The notes beneath the pieces are model-generated. The model had not been told where the DNA came from and ran no database searches. It saw only the letters and a program-made list of their open reading frames with translations. From Utricularia gibba (taxonomy: Eukaryota > Streptophyta > Magnoliopsida > Lamiales > Lentibulariaceae), in contig NEEC01000002.1 in NCBI GenBank assembly GCA_002189035.1, positions 1,426,001 to 1,490,000 on the forward strand: a DNA stretch of 64,000 bases, given 5' to 3'. A program made the position numbers and the translations under genes. How positions within the stretch are numbered: position 1 is the first letter of the stretch; each line of letters opens with the position of its first letter. Positions 21,490 through 33,473 of the stretch are shown here, piece by piece.

Positions 21490-22888
21490 ATGGAATTCCA
21501 TCTCGAGGAGGGGAAACAGTTGAACCCTAATTGCTCCACTTTGATTTTGGTTAGTTTCTGTGTGTCGGCGTATGACTTCATGCTCAGCTACAGATTCATG
21601 TTGTTCGCGGCTATTGTACTTTTTTCCCCTGAAATTTTCAGCCGGCTTTGTCGATCGGAAATGTGGGACAGCTAGCCGTGGATCTTTTGATTTCGTCGCT
21701 TAAAGCAGAAAAAATAGGCTATCTTGACGATCCCAATGTGCTTCCGTGTGTAGGCAATGACGCCTTTTCGCCGTTGCCCGCCGGAAAGATAACCCTCCCG
21801 CTCGAAGGTCTGCCGATAATTCGTTAATTTTATGCTTCTTTCCTGTAAGGTTTCTTGAGTTTGGGAAGTTGATCCGATTTGGCAGTATACGAATCTTCCA
21901 CGCATTCACTGCTGCTAGTGCAACAGCGGTCTCCAGTTGTTAAGGTGGATGTGAAGCTACTTCATCTCTGCATTTTCACATCGATTCTACGTATACAGTT
22001 CCAACGGACACATGATTCTTCCCGCTTCCATTCTTATGACTGAAACAGGGGACGATGATTGGATACGCAAGAAACATAGCAAGCTTTGCTGCTGCTAATG
22101 GAGTGAAGCATGCTGTCATACTCTCCAGCTTGGATTTCACGAGATGGAAAGCTGTTGATCTTTCAAGGTACACGTTCTATTGAGAAAACAGATGCTGCAT
22201 TTGAGTCATGGTTTCTTACTGGTTTTTGTGAATGCCAGTGGTTTGCCGGTACATTACTTGTCTAGCTCCGCCGTGGACGGAGGTGATGCCAAATGTGATG
22301 CCCTTGGATGGAGCAAACTTCCGGATTACCATCCTGAACAAAGGATGTGGAAGTATCTGGATGAAGTAGCAGAAGAAGGAGCTGCTCTCGATGAAGACTT
22401 TGCATTAGAAGAGCTGGGGGATGAAGATTACTACCCAAGCTCGCCATTTGCTGCGCTGTTTTCATGTTTTAAGGTACCTTCATATTTCAGTTGCATATGC
22501 TCCACTCCCATAGATCCATCAAATTACCATCTAATCACCAAAAGTGCTCCCATTCCTCTCTTGAGCAGGCAAAAGGCTTGAAAGCCACTTGCTTAATGTG
22601 CTACTGCTCTGAGGGAGACAATGTGCCTGTGGCATTTCATATGGCCGAGGCTACCTCCATCTTTCTGGGATTAAACCGGGATGAGTCTCCGGGTGAGAAC
22701 ACTTCTTCATACCATTTACATTGTGCACAGAACAATGGGAAAGCTTTTGATGCGCTGAATCCAGCGTACGCTTGCCCTCTTGCAGCATTATACCCATTCT
22801 AACATGTAATGTTTCAGGGAGCAAGTGGATTACGCCCTTCTCATGGCAGAGTGTTTATGGACCTCCGGCAGATACAACACTTTTCTAG
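21490..22888 (+). CDS. Proteasome assembly chaperone 2 (PAC2/PSMG2)
   Basis: Seven exons: 21490-21549, 21642-21807, 21886-21944, 22049-22167, 22239-22473, 22569-22692, 22818-22888, giving 277 aa in a closed frame. PSMG2/PAC2 pairs with PAC1 to assemble the alpha ring of the 20S proteasome. Family stretches include LIGNVGQ-type PALSIGNVGQLAVDLLISSL, KAEKIGYLDDPNVLPCVGND, LLLVQQRSPVVKG, HAVILSSLDFTRWKAVDLS, DEDYYPSSPFAALFSCFK and the C-terminal WQSVYGPPADTTLF. An acidic insert (LDEDFALEELGDED) in the middle is also seen in other plants. The start codon gives MEFHLEEGKQLNPNCSTLIL, the expected beginning. The gene converges with Rab7 on the opposite strand. Confidence 0.93.
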
Positions 22889-23526
22889 GAGGTCAGCGTT
22901 TTGATTTCTATCAAGCAGCGCATCCTGCTTTCTTTGTTTCCCTGAGCAGGGACATGCTAAAAAATGTTTCTTAGCAGCCAAAAAGACGTAGATGGTCATG
23001 ATGCCATCAAAATCCAACATATGCACATAAAAAAAGGAACCAAAAAATCATTTTTAGGCATTTCATAGAAAGAGGAAACATTCAGGATTAACTTCTTATA
23101 TGGGCAAAGTAAAACTTTGCTAGTCCTTTTCTCCTGGGGGCGCGTCAGATGATCATCCAATTGAAGGGAAATTAAAGAAAGATGCAACATTTCTCTCTAC
23201 TTTAAAGATATATGCCTTTTTGAAAGTTTCCGTAGCTTTGATCCTTTAAGAATGCAACCAAGGAACTGTTGGCGGAGGATTTCATACAGAAACAGGTGCA
23301 GGGTTCTGCAGTAAAGTACTATTTCCCCTCAAAAAGAGTATGAAGAAGAGGCATGTAGAGTACTACTCAAAGAACCAGCACACACCGACCCAATTACGCG
23401 AAATGTGATAAGAGCAACAGATATTCACACCGAGTTGAAGCTTGCAGGCATGCGATCAGTTTACAGTAGGGAAAGAAAGGGAGGCAGAGAAATAATTACC
23501 CCGTCTCTGCAAGGTTTCTTCAGGCA
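22889..23526. other. Convergent 3' regions of PAC2 (+) and Rab7 (-)
   Basis: About 640 bp between two converging stop codons holds no recognisable gene. It contains both 3' UTRs plus A/T-rich spacer. Confidence 0.4.
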
Positions 23527-25000
23527 TCAGCATTCACACCCCGTGGACCTATGCTGAATGCGGTTTGTGACGTCAATCGTTTCCGGCATGTACCTGGTAC
23601 GGGGGACACTTCAGCAGTATGATCAAACAGAATGTGATGGATTTGCAATTTGAAATGTGGTTCACTCACACTTCTTCTTCGTCCTCGGTTTTCAGGGCAT
23701 TCTTTGCAACGATCAGAAAGGCCTCTTCGACGTTGGTGCCTTCCTTGGCTGATGTCTCGAAGTAGGGAATGTTCCCTTTTGAGGCACACCAAGCCCGGGC
23801 CTTTTTCTCAGAAACCTTTAAAAAAATATAAACGATGACGAATCAGGGAAGGATGAACAGCGTACAATATCAAGTGACAGAGAGTAAGCGTACCACTCTG
23901 CTGGTTCCACCATCTACATCAATCTTGTTGCCGATCACAACAAAGGGAAAATTTTCAGGATCAGAAGGCGCGGCCTGCAATGGAATTGAAGTTGTATGTG
24001 TAAACTTCTCAATCATCATTGTGGGCTACTAAGCATAATTTTTGGTCGCTACAAGAGAAAGGAACCATAAAACTACTATTTACTGTAAAGCGATGTACCC
24101 AACCAGCGGTATCTTCAGATTTAATGATTTGAAAAGAAACAACAGCAGCTCCACAGCTACAGTAGAGATTTCAGATGACATGAAAGAATTAGGGAAGGAT
24201 ACCTGGATCAAGAACTCCTCTCTCCAGTTATTAAGATTCTCAAAAGATTTCATCACATTGACATCATAGACAAGCACACAGCAATCAGCACCACGGTAGA
24301 ATGCAACCCCGAGGCTCTGAAACCTTTCCTGTCCAGCAGTATCCCATATCTGTATAAGCAAAGCAAACATGAGAAGGGGAATCAAAAGCCGTCTCCAGGC
24401 CCAACAGAAATCAATCATATAACCAAAAACAGGAACTAAAACAAGCAAGAAGTTTTTAGCCAAAAACCCGGTAAAGAGAAAGGAATTGTTTCTTTTAACC
24501 TCAAAAAACATCTATCCCGAATTGTAATTTATAGGCTGTATAGTAGAAAAGCTGATGAGCATAGACCAAATTCAGAAACAAACATACCTGCAAAGTGAAA
24601 AGCCGGTCCTCAAACTGAACTTCTTTAGTCAGGAAGTCCGCACCAATTGTCGCCTTATACTGATTGCTGAACTTCTTATTTACATATCTTTTATCAATTT
24701 GTCAAAGAAACCCAGTCAAATAATTCAAAACAAACCAATGTGAAAAAACAGTAAATAGAAGGATACTGATTCATCAATGACGTCTTCCCCACCCTGAAAC
24801 AACAAGGTCAAGCACACAATCAAACCCAAATGCAAAATCATCTTATTTTGACTTCAATTCAACTTTAACTTTTCAATAGTTCGATTATGCTGAAAAAAAA
24901 AGTCGAAAAACAAAGATCAATCCAACACCAAATGCTTGCAAACTTACCCGCTGTTGCCAAGGATGATGACCTTGAGGAGAGCTCTTCTGCGCGGCGGCAT
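23527..25000 (-). CDS. Rab7-type small GTPase (RABG3 group)
   Basis: Seven exons: 24948-25000, 24767-24793, 24588-24687, 24203-24349, 23894-23974, 23670-23815, 23527-23593. The product of 206 aa has the normal Rab7 length. Nucleotide-binding motifs are GNSGVGKTS (P-loop, residues 15-23), ATIGADF (switch I), [10 protein letters not shown] (switch II), GNKID and ETSAK. The C terminus ends RSTGCEC, the double-cysteine prenylation site. Rab7/RABG3 proteins sit on late endosomes and the tonoplast and control vacuolar fusion. The last two exons were placed because only the donor at 23661-23669 joins EEEV to YMPETIDV and the CEC end. The P-loop has Asn where nearly all Rab7 proteins have Asp (GDSGVGKT). 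Confidence 0.95.
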
Positions 25001-25748
25001 CTTTACAGAATCGAGTGAAAAACAGAATCAAAGGCGATCGAAGAATTCGATTCAGGTAGTAAGCCTTCAGGTTCAGATGCTATGGATTCCGTTTCGGTAT
25101 TCCGTAATTTCTCTCTCCACAGTCGTGAGTTGGCAGAAGAACGATTGCGCCTACCAGTCAGGGAATATTCCGCTGTCACCCCACATTTTCCGGTATTACA
25201 TTCTCACCCCGCTGACTCCCTCAACGCATTGTTTGTTTCATTACCGCTATTTTACAAACAAACTCCTCTTTAAGAAATAACAAGGAATATTCTCATGACA
25301 ATCATCCAATCAGCTGCTAACACGTGTTCTCACTAAGGAGCATATACACACCACCCCGGTTGCATCTTCACAAGGTGCTGGTGATCCTCCCTTCTGCCCT
25401 CGTCAACCTCCTTGCCTTGCTCCTCATCCAACCTACAGCAAATTCAGGGGAACATCGAACTGTATATCGAGACTGCGGCCGAGAAAGGATATAATTTGAA
25501 CAATGTATTTCAGAAGCATCAAATGAAGTCTCCAATGTAGCTGATGTGGATTGAGAAACATGCATTCATTCCAGAGAGTGGCATGTCCAATCTCCATCTA
25601 CAGTGCAGTGCAGCAACCACCATTTAATTCAGAACCTATTTATTAAATAGCTCCACCCTTACTTGTGGTCCACCATCACTTACTGCTACTTGTCATGTTC
25701 AGATCAAAAGTAGCAATGGACGCACCTGTTGTGTTCAAGGAGCTGCAT
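25001..25748. other. Rab7 promoter and 3' UTR of the receptor-like kinase
   Basis: About 750 bp. The left part (25001-25200) is probably the Rab7 5' UTR and promoter, and the right part the kinase 3' UTR. A CACGTG-like ACACGTGT lies at 25319-25326. No open frame with family resemblance was found. Confidence 0.35.
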
Positions 25749-28160
25749 TTATGTGTGCAACGGGCTTCTTGTGTCACCCCTCACTGCACGGTCAACTAAG
25801 GCCTGAGAGAGTGGGGAGGTTGCTTCACGAAGAGACCCGAGTTCCTGCATAGCATTTCAATGGTTTGGAATGGCAGTCAAGATGGTGTGGAGTGAAGGAG
25901 AAGGGTGCTTACGGATCGATATGATAGTTCATCAGACTCGAGCATGTGAACGATTTGGCTCATCTTGGGTCGCTTGTTGGCGTCCGAGTCTATGCATCGA
26001 AGGCAGATGAGGAGAATCCTTTTCAGAGCTCTTGAACATGGGGGAGAGTCGATGAGGGGATCTACGATCTCTTCACTCCGCCGGCTCGATATCATGGATT
26101 TGACCCAGTCGACCAAATTCATCTGGAAAAAAAATGGCAGAGGAAGAAGATGAGGATCAGGGCTGTTCTGAATGTTGCAAGATGACTGAACTGAGGGTAC
26201 ACCTCTCCTGCTGGTTTTCTGTAGTCGACCGGCGGCCTTCCGGTGATGATTTCCATCAGGAGGACACCAAAGCTGTAGACGTCACTCCTCTCGTTGAGCA
26301 TACCAGTACTAGCGTAGTCCGGAGAGACGTATCTGCAGCGTAGGATGTGTTAGAGTAGCTTCATCATGGAGGACTAAGCACTGATGCTATGAAGGCAAGA
26401 TGAGCACCCAAATGTTCCCATCACTCGGGTTGTAACATAGCCTTTATCAGGTCCCAGAAGCTTGGCTAGTCCAAAATCTGATACTTTTGGATTCCATTTC
26501 CTGTCTAGAAGAATGTTGCTCGATTTCACATCACGGTGCACGACTTTTGGTTCTAGCCCCTCGTGCAAGTATGCCAATCTGCACAACAGAGTAACAGAGT
26601 GCAATATCAAGATACAGATAAACCAGTGAGATTCCTGGATTCGAGTACATTGGCAGCATTTCACAACCTTGCGCATCAAGTCCTGCTGCTATCAGACATT
26701 GATAGGAACAAAATATGAAACGGAACACAGAAAAGACATTGAAGTACACAAATATGGTTCAGCTCTGACCCTCTTGCAGTCCCAATGGCGATTTTCATCC
26801 GGATCTCCCAGGTTAAAGGACTCACAGGGCCAACATCGCCATGCAGCCACTGCTCTAAATTGCCATTGTTAATGTACTCGTACACAAGCAGTCTGATCTC
26901 ATGAGAAAAAACAGCCATCATCAACTAGAAAAATTAAAAAAAAAAAAAAAACTTTTACATCAGAACCCAAGTAAGATACTACCTCTGAGGACCTTCCGCG
27001 CAATAGCCCACCAGACTCACAAGGTTCTTGTGTTTAACCTTTCCAATGGCTTCGACTTCTACTTTAAACTCCTTCTCAGCTTGACCCCTGTCAAACCTTG
27101 TCCTCTTAAGCGTACCATTTTTAACCAAGAAGCCATATCTACCTATTGCTACTGAACCAGCATCTAGCCCATTTTGGTGTGCTACAGAAGCACATGGGTG
27201 GACAGGCAAACTGAGCTCTAGGCTTACTGCTCGCTAAACAGTCTAATAAGCTAGCACTCTATCAGATCCAACCATGACAGTCTGAATATGATCAAGAACG
27301 CAACATCTTACATATAAAAACCGCAAAAATAGAATCAAAGAAAAAGGAAAAGTATATCTACGCTGGAAAAACAGCAGGTGAAAAGAAAAATGATACTACT
27401 GCAAAAGTTAAAAGGTCAAACGTAAAGACATGATTTTGAAGAATCTTGGACCAAACGAAGCTTGTAAAATGGTACTCCCACCAACAAATGACATCTTAGA
27501 AATCCTGTTGACACGAAGTCACCATCGGATACCAGCATTACCGTTTAGGAACACTGCTTGATACTAAACTTAAATTGCATCACGGCCCTGAAAACAAGGA
27601 ATATCAAGTAGCACTTACTTCTTATTCAGAAGATGTTTCACCGCAACGAAAGAGCCATCAGCTAAAACCCCACGATAGACAATCCCATATCCTCCTTCCC
27701 CAATCACGTTTTCGCTAGAAAACTGATCCGTAGCGACTTGAAGCTCTCTCAAGCTATACCACCGACCCCAACCACAGTTCCCACGCCCATCAGTAGAACA
27801 AGAAATCGCCGACGAGGAATCACTCCGTCCCGTAGTACTCTCCGAGCTCCCCCTCTTGCTCGCAACATCACCACCGACACTCGCATCATTATTCACATCT
27901 TGCACATCTCGCTTCTCAGTCCCTGTCTGAACATCCACGCACACAATCGGCACATCCCCAAAGCCCCGTCTAACCCCCACACATCTCCGTCTGGATCGAA
28001 GGAACAAAAAAACCACAAGAAAAACGGCGAGCACAATCACCACGGTAACGAGTATCACAATGTAGAGCCGCAACCCTAGAATCGGAGTTACTGCCCCTAA
28101 AAAACTCCCCCGGAAGAAGAACCACCGGAATCCGCCATTTTCCAGCACCGGAACAATCAA
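25749..28160 (-). CDS. Receptor-like Ser/Thr kinase with a short extracellular part (At4g34500/At2g42960 group)
   Basis: Seven exons: 27619-28160, 26983-27087, 26770-26892, 26408-26578, 26203-26332, 25913-26122, 25749-25844, coding for 458 aa. A transmembrane helix ([20 protein letters not shown]) follows about 30 residues, so almost all of the protein is cytosolic. A Ser-rich juxtamembrane region leads to [20 protein letters not shown] and the kinase: [40 protein letters not shown] and [16 protein letters not shown]. The downstream block [16 protein letters not shown] is typical of this RLK subfamily. The motif normally read SPEYAS after the activation loop is SPDYAS here, changing the APE-type glutamate to aspartate. 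Catalytic residues are present. Ligand and pathway are unknown. Confidence 0.93.
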
Positions 28161-29687
28161 ACAAGTAAAATCCAGAAATCACTCAACACGATAGATTCGC
28201 ATTAACTGTCAGAGAACAACACTTCGACGAGAAAAAAGCGAACAAAGTTAATGACTGAAGCGGAGATGAAAGAGAAAAAATGGCAGGCATCGCTCTGAAG
28301 CTAAGCTCTAAATGCATCCAAGCAGCGAAGCTCCAGCTTCCGAATATTGAAAAAATGGAGGGGGGCAAAAGAAGAAGCGTGCGGCGCGTATGCCTTCCTA
28401 TTGCATCTCCATTGACCAATTTGCCCTCCAGTATATTCCCCCTATAAATAAACACCTCCCTTCATTTAATTCATTTTCATTTATTTAGTGGCAATTTGAG
28501 CAAGAAACCCAACGCAGAAAACGACGTCGTGGCTTTCGCATGAAACAGTAACGTACGATGGGACCCGCCTAACTTCTCCTAGACGTGGATACCTCCAGTG
28601 GGGCCCTCCCAATTGGGGCACCCCCAATTCATTAGGGTCACCTGCAATGTTCGCCTCCGACTCCCAAATTAATAACGTGTTGTCACGTTAACTTAATACC
28701 CAATCCACAAAACAAAAGGTATTGAGAAAATAATATTAATATAATAATATATATTATATTCAAATTCCAATATAATTTATATTAAAAACTATAATTTAAA
28801 AAATAATATGATGGGAACTTTTGATCAAATTAATAAAAAATAGAAATTATAGATATTGTTATTTTAAAAATCTAAAAATATTTTTAAAAAATATGTTTTA
28901 GGATAAAAAGGCATCACGTGTTTTAGGAACTGGTGAATCATAAATCATGATTTGATGTCAAACTGGATATCGATTTCAATTCAAAACCTAAATCATAAAC
29001 TTTGAAACCGAACCAAAACATGAATCAAATCGCATGGTTTCGATTCGAAACCAAAATCACAAAGTTGGAACTAAATGGGAACTGAAACTGTAACTGAATC
29101 TTACTATTTCGATTTAAACTATGGTTTTAAATATTAAAAATAATGTAAAAATAAAAAATATATTTTAGTAACCGACAACACATGTTATTGATGTTTGAAA
29201 ATACTTTCAAAATATCGAATTTTTTACAGGCATACACAACCATCGATATTTGAAAAGCACAAAATGACAATTTTTTTCAGTCATTCACAATATATGACTA
29301 ATAAAAACGATGTTTTTTTACAGTTTTTTTCATGCACTCACAACAACTCATACAAATCATATAAATGTCTTATTCGTCTGTTTCAAATGGGTTGAAACTG
29401 CAGTTTTTGGGCTCCAAAAATGACTAATCGTCCCAAAATCGTACAGTTTTGTAATCTGAGTACAGAAAATCAGAACCTTTATCCAAAACCGAAACTGAAA
29501 ATGAGGTTTTCCATTCGAAATGATTACAACTCTATTACCGGTAGTCATTTTTTAAAGGTGGGGAAGTTGTGAATGAGGCGGATACAGTTTTAAGAGGTTG
29601 GAGCTTCCGTGTGACCTGACAATGAATTTCCATAAATGCATCAATAACTCTCAGTAGGTTGAGCACAATGCTCTCATTCTGCACCTC
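28161..29687. other. A/T-rich intergenic region, possible old transposon debris
   Basis: About 1.5 kb. The first 300 bp are the 5' UTR and promoter of the kinase gene. From 28700 the sequence is strongly A/T-rich. Around 28930-29530 there are many diverged short motifs such as GAAACCGAACC and AACCGAAACTG, a texture often left by decayed non-autonomous elements. I could not define ends, target-site duplications or coding capacity, so no element is called. Confidence 0.35.
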
Positions 29688-30678
29688 CTAGTTATGATTC
29701 TGCAAGTTCCACCAGCACTCCCTCGTGCCATTTTCAAGTTGCATCCTCAGCTCTGCCCCACAAGGAGCAGCCTGGGACATTACTACTACAGAGTGGAGTT
29801 CTTGCATATCTTCAATGCATTGCATTGACAACAAAGCGAAAGGTAGAGTAACATTGGGGTGAAGCAGATGAGCGGGGAACAGGAAAAGGGGTTCTGCCAG
29901 GTTTAGCAGAGTGGTGATAGTTAGTGCAGTAAACGACAAAGCAAAAGCTAGACTAACAATGGGGTGAATCAGATGAGCAGAGAATAGAAAAAGATTGGGG
30001 AAAGTATCATAGATAGAGCTATGATGAAGCAACCATACCAAATGATTGATTAGGGGCGGGACCGGAGAGTACAGCGATCCCTGCTGCATAGTTAGACAAA
30101 GAAATGTTTACTTTAAAGCGTACGAGTGCAAACATTGAGGATCACATCATTGATCATGCGTGCATACTTTTCTGTAAGCAGAAGATTGGGACTCCTCTCC
30201 AACGTATACAGGAATTGTTGACTGAAGTTCAGATGTCCCGTTCCAATGTCTACGTAGCAAGCAAAGGTTAGCGTCATCAAGGACACCCGACTGAGACCAA
30301 CGGCCTCCCACCCCACAGTTGGGAAGTCTGATGATTTCGAGTATCTGGGCTGAGAAATCAAGCAAAACTCTATCTGAATCATATTTGACATCAGGGGTGT
30401 TAAGCTTTCTTCACCAATATGTCTTTACCTTCCAAGACTTTGCCGCCCCAAATCCAATATGCTGGAAAAATGCACCGGGGACCCATAAACCAGTAGATGG
30501 ATTCCAAATCAAAATGCACCAGAGACGAAGGATACCGCTGCGAGAGCCACCGACTAAAAAAAGAACAAACCTTGATCCGATCGATCAGCAGGATTTTCCC
30601 AATTATCCCCGGCGGCAAATGCTTCCCGATAACCGTCTCCTTCCGCTGCGAAAGTCTCAATACATTTCCATTTTGCAA
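29688..30678 (-). pseudogene. Degenerate F-box-like remnant (weak)
   Basis: On the minus strand, 30400-30678 reads RKETVIGKHLPPGIIGKILL, then FFSRWLSQRYPSSLVHFDLE. This resembles an F-box start (LPxxIIxxIL ... SRxW) with several residues missing in the middle. Further 3', 30113-30391 reads LSRVSLMTLTFACYV and FLYTLERSPNLLL, which resembles the leucine-rich repeats of F-box/FBD/LRR proteins. The pieces are in different frames and I could not find splice sites to join them. A 105-bp-period imperfect repeat lies at the 3' end (see findings). This may be a decayed F-box gene or a coincidence of composition. A true F-box/LRR gene lies at the right edge of the window. Confidence 0.3.
29831..29996. 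repeat. Two imperfect direct copies of about 60 bp, period 105 bp
   Basis: Copy A (29831-29891) starts ACAAAGCGAAAGGTAGAGTA and copy B (29936-29996) starts ACAAAGCAAAAGCTAGACTA. Both continue with a near-identical GGGGTGAA(G/T)CAGATGAGC core. By eye they agree at about four of five positions. On the minus strand they encode similar 19-residue hydrophobic strings, which is why an open frame persists there. Confidence 0.6.
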
Positions 30679-30815
30679 CGCAACTTTCTCAGTGCTCGCA
30701 TTTCAGCGCTCCCTGAATTTGTACGGACGTCGCTAATGAAACACGCGGTTTATTCTAGCGTTGCTTTAAATAGCCATTTTCGTCTTCGAAAACACAGCGA
30801 GAAGCACACAGAAAG

Positions 30816-32225
30816 ATGATTCGGGGGGTGATTATCATGAACGACAAGGGCAAGCCTCGCCTCGTCAAGTTCTACGAGTTTCAGGTAACTTGGGGAGATA
30901 ATTTAGGTTTCTTTTTTCGATCAATTGATGTAATCCAACCACTAATCGGAGCTTTGATGTGTTAATGTAGCCCGTGGAGAAGCAGCAGGAGTTGATTCGG
31001 AGTATTTACAAAAGTTCGTTCCGATTGTTCCTTTTCCGATCGCAATTTGAACACACGATTTTGTATCGGAGAATTGAATCTCTTCTTGTGTGAAGTTTTG
31101 TGCAGTAGAGCGGAGAACGTTAGCAATTTTGTGAAAGTGGATTCGATCTTTGGCCCGGTAACTGCGATCCGTTTCATTTCCGTCCTTATTCCGATGTGAG
31201 TGGAGCTGGTTAGGGTTCTTGTTGATGAATTGCACTTTGCCCCAGGATGCACGGCTTGTATACAAAACTTTCGCAACGCTGTACTTTGTCTTCATCTTTG
31301 ATGGTTCTGAGAATGAGCTTGCTGTGTTGGATCTGATGCAAGGTTTTGTTTTTCAACGGCTTTAGATTCTTGCATTTTGTTCTCTGTAGACAAGAAACTA
31401 GAGAAAAGTGCTTCAGTAATGTGTGTGAAAGTAATCAGCGTCTCTGCTGGTTCCTTTGTGTTCGTCATCATACCTGCTTTTCATTGCAGTTCTAGTTGAG
31501 ACACTGGACAAGTGCTTCAGTAATGTGTGTGAGCTTGACATTGTGTTCAACTTCAAAAAGGTCAGTCTAGATTCCAGTGTTACTGCTGTTGAAAGGTTTT
31601 GCTTTATAAGCTTTTTGAACTGCTTTTGGAAAATTAGAGAGATTTCAAGTTTCACTGTGAAAACCATAGTCAACAATAAGCACAAACTCTGTGGTTAACT
31701 TGTTATGATTTGAGTTGGGCTTCCTGGATGCACTTTAAAAAGCAGGTTTAGACATACCTAGCCACTGAATCTTACTCTAGAAACTTTGTTAAGCATCATT
31801 TTTTATCTTCCAGTGGATCTGCTGGCTTATTTACTTCATCCATAAAAAATTAAGGCCGAGGCCACTCTTCCCATATGCTGGATCTGTTTGCTGTTTCAGT
31901 CTCCTCTGTCCTGTAAAATGAATTCAGGCACTGTGACCTGATCAGATCAAATGCATGCCTCACTCATTCGCTTTTCCCCTTTCTGCTTCCAGGTTCACAC
32001 CATTTTAGATGAGATCATATTAGGAGGGCAGGTAATCGAGACGAGCTCAACACAAGTAGTGAAGGCAGTCGAAGAAATATCCAAGTTGGTATTCCTGAAT
32101 AACCACAACTCAGTAAACTTTTCTTGATCTTTCTTCACCTGATCACACATATTCTTTCCACTTCTCGTAGGCTGGAAAGCAAATCAAACTCAATCATATC
32201 TTCCATTCCAGGTTGGCAACGTTAA
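30816..32225 (+). CDS. AP-3 adaptor complex sigma subunit
   Basis: Seven exons: 30816-30884, 30971-31013, 31096-31157, 31246-31342, 31490-31560, 31993-32084, 32171-32225, giving 162 aa. AP-3 sigma is the small chain of the AP-3 adaptor, which in plants sorts cargo such as tonoplast SUC4 and vacuolar proteins from Golgi/endosomes to the vacuole. Family segments are MNDKGKPRLVKFYEF, PVEKQQELIRSIYK, SRAENVSNFVKVDSIFGP, YFVFIFDGSENELAVLDLMQ, VLVETLDKCFSNVCELDIVF and GGQVIETSSTQVVKAVEEIS, ending SIIPGWQR-like. The exon 6 donor is at CCAA|GTTGGT, chosen because it alone yields the conserved ISKLE junction. Length is normal and no oddity was seen. Confidence 0.94.
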
Positions 32226-33053
32226 GCCTCTTCCCTTTTCCATTTCAGAAAGCCAGAGCTGCCGTAACCCCTCCCCCCATATGAGCAATGAACCAGCTTC
32301 TCTTGACTCTGATGCATCTTCCCCCTTGGTGCATAATGTTGAATCCTAGAAATTTTTGCGCCTCGTCTCGTAGTAGCTCATTGCGTACATTGCTGTCTCC
32401 CTATCTTCTCAAAATCACTCAAGTTCTGTTTTTTGAGAATCATTTTTGAATAAAATAAAATCTACATTTTTGTGTTTTTTTTTTAAATTTTAGATATTTT
32501 TTTTACGGGAATTCAATTTTTACTTATTTAAAAGATTTTTTGAGAATTACTGTTTAACGAAGCCGAGCGTCAAAGGGTTTGGTTGGCGGGCGCCCGCGCC
32601 GCCGCACCGGCGCCCCGTAGCTAATTTGTCCTCGTGAGTAGACAAACTCGGGAGGTGCGAAGATGATTTTTTTTTTTCAACCGGGTTGTACGGAATGTAT
32701 AATGATGCGGGCCGGGGGCAGTGCCTGATTGGTCTTCCTCTTCCCCTCTTGTCGTCTTACCCCAAAGCTGCTGTGATTGGTCAAAAGTCTTTATTAACTA
32801 GACTTGAAGCCTCATCAATGCCCGCCATAATAATAATATGTATAGTGCATGGGGGCTGAACCGACCCCTGTGTCCGGTTCGGTGAATTGAACCGAACCGG
32901 TGTTGGTTTGAACACTCGTAAGCCGGCGGTATTGGAATCTTGATTTTCATGATATATTTATTTATCATGTGGATGGGGCGGGGCGTCCACTCTATAAAAA
33001 CCCGCCGGAGCTTCACTTATTCAGTCTCATCAATCAAAGCTCCTCCTGGCCCC
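32226..33053 (+). other. AP-3 sigma 3' UTR and RADIALIS-like promoter
   Basis: About 830 bp. The first 200 bp are 3' UTR of AP-3 sigma, then an A/T-rich spacer. A good TATA box (TATAAAAA at 32993-33000) lies about 55 bp upstream of the ATG at 33054. A GC-rich patch (32590-32620) carries GCCGCC-type repeats. No further gene was seen. Confidence 0.4.
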
Positions 33054-33428
33054 ATGGCGTCGTTCTCAATGGCGCACTGCCGCGGGTGGACGACGGCGGA
33101 GAACAAGGAATTCGAAGACGCCTTAGCCGTCTACGACGAGGACACGCCCCACCGCTGGGCGAACGTCGCCAGGGCGGTGGGTCGGACTGAGGAGGAGGTG
33201 AAGAGGCACTACGAGATTCTCGTGGAAGACATTACGCACATTGAAAGCGGCGGCGTGCCTTTCCCCCAGTACCTCAACCTCCCGGAGCCGCCGCTGTCAA
33301 ACAGTACCCAACTCACCACTTCCATGTTGTTCACACAGACCCATGTTGCGAGCGAGACCAGTGCGAGAAAGTGGGCCCCTGCCAACTATCGTAGATCTGC
33401 GCCGCCGGCTGGGAAATCCTCGTTATGA
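33054..33428 (+). CDS. RADIALIS-like single-MYB (SANT) protein
   Basis: An open frame of 124 aa begins [20 protein letters not shown]. The MYB/SANT repeat spans about residues 9-60, with the family's spaced aromatic residues: W in GWTTAENK, W in [14 protein letters not shown], and [15 protein letters not shown] instead of a third tryptophan. It is followed by [12 protein letters not shown], the hallmark of RADIALIS/RL proteins. These small nuclear MYBs lack an activation domain and act by competing for partners, as in the DIVARICATA system of flower asymmetry and in growth control. The region after residue 75 is unique. Most RL genes have one intron near the end; here the frame reads through, so the last 40 residues could partly be intron. 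A TATA box is close upstream. Confidence 0.9.
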   Translation: MASFSMAHCRGWTTAENKEFEDALAVYDEDTPHRWANVARAVGRTEEEVKRHYEILVEDITHIESGGVPFPQYLNLPEPPLSNSTQLTTSMLFTQTHVASETSARKWAPANYRRSAPPAGKSSL

Positions 33429-33448
33429 TCAACGGCGAGTTGGCTGAG

Positions 33449-33473
33449 TCTCTCTCTCTCTCTCTCTCTCTCT
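33449..33473. repeat. (TC)n microsatellite
   Basis: A perfect TC dinucleotide run of about 12 units lies just after the RADIALIS-like stop codon, followed by a T-rich stretch. It is probably in the 3' UTR. Confidence 0.95.

Noticed and set aside
28930-29530. Possible transposable element in A/T-rich repeats of AACCGAA-like motifs
   Set aside because: No terminal repeats, target duplication or coding remnants could be defined.
30580-30610. A 17-bp GT...AG segment in the F-box-like remnant read as an intron
   Set aside because: Far too short for a plant intron.
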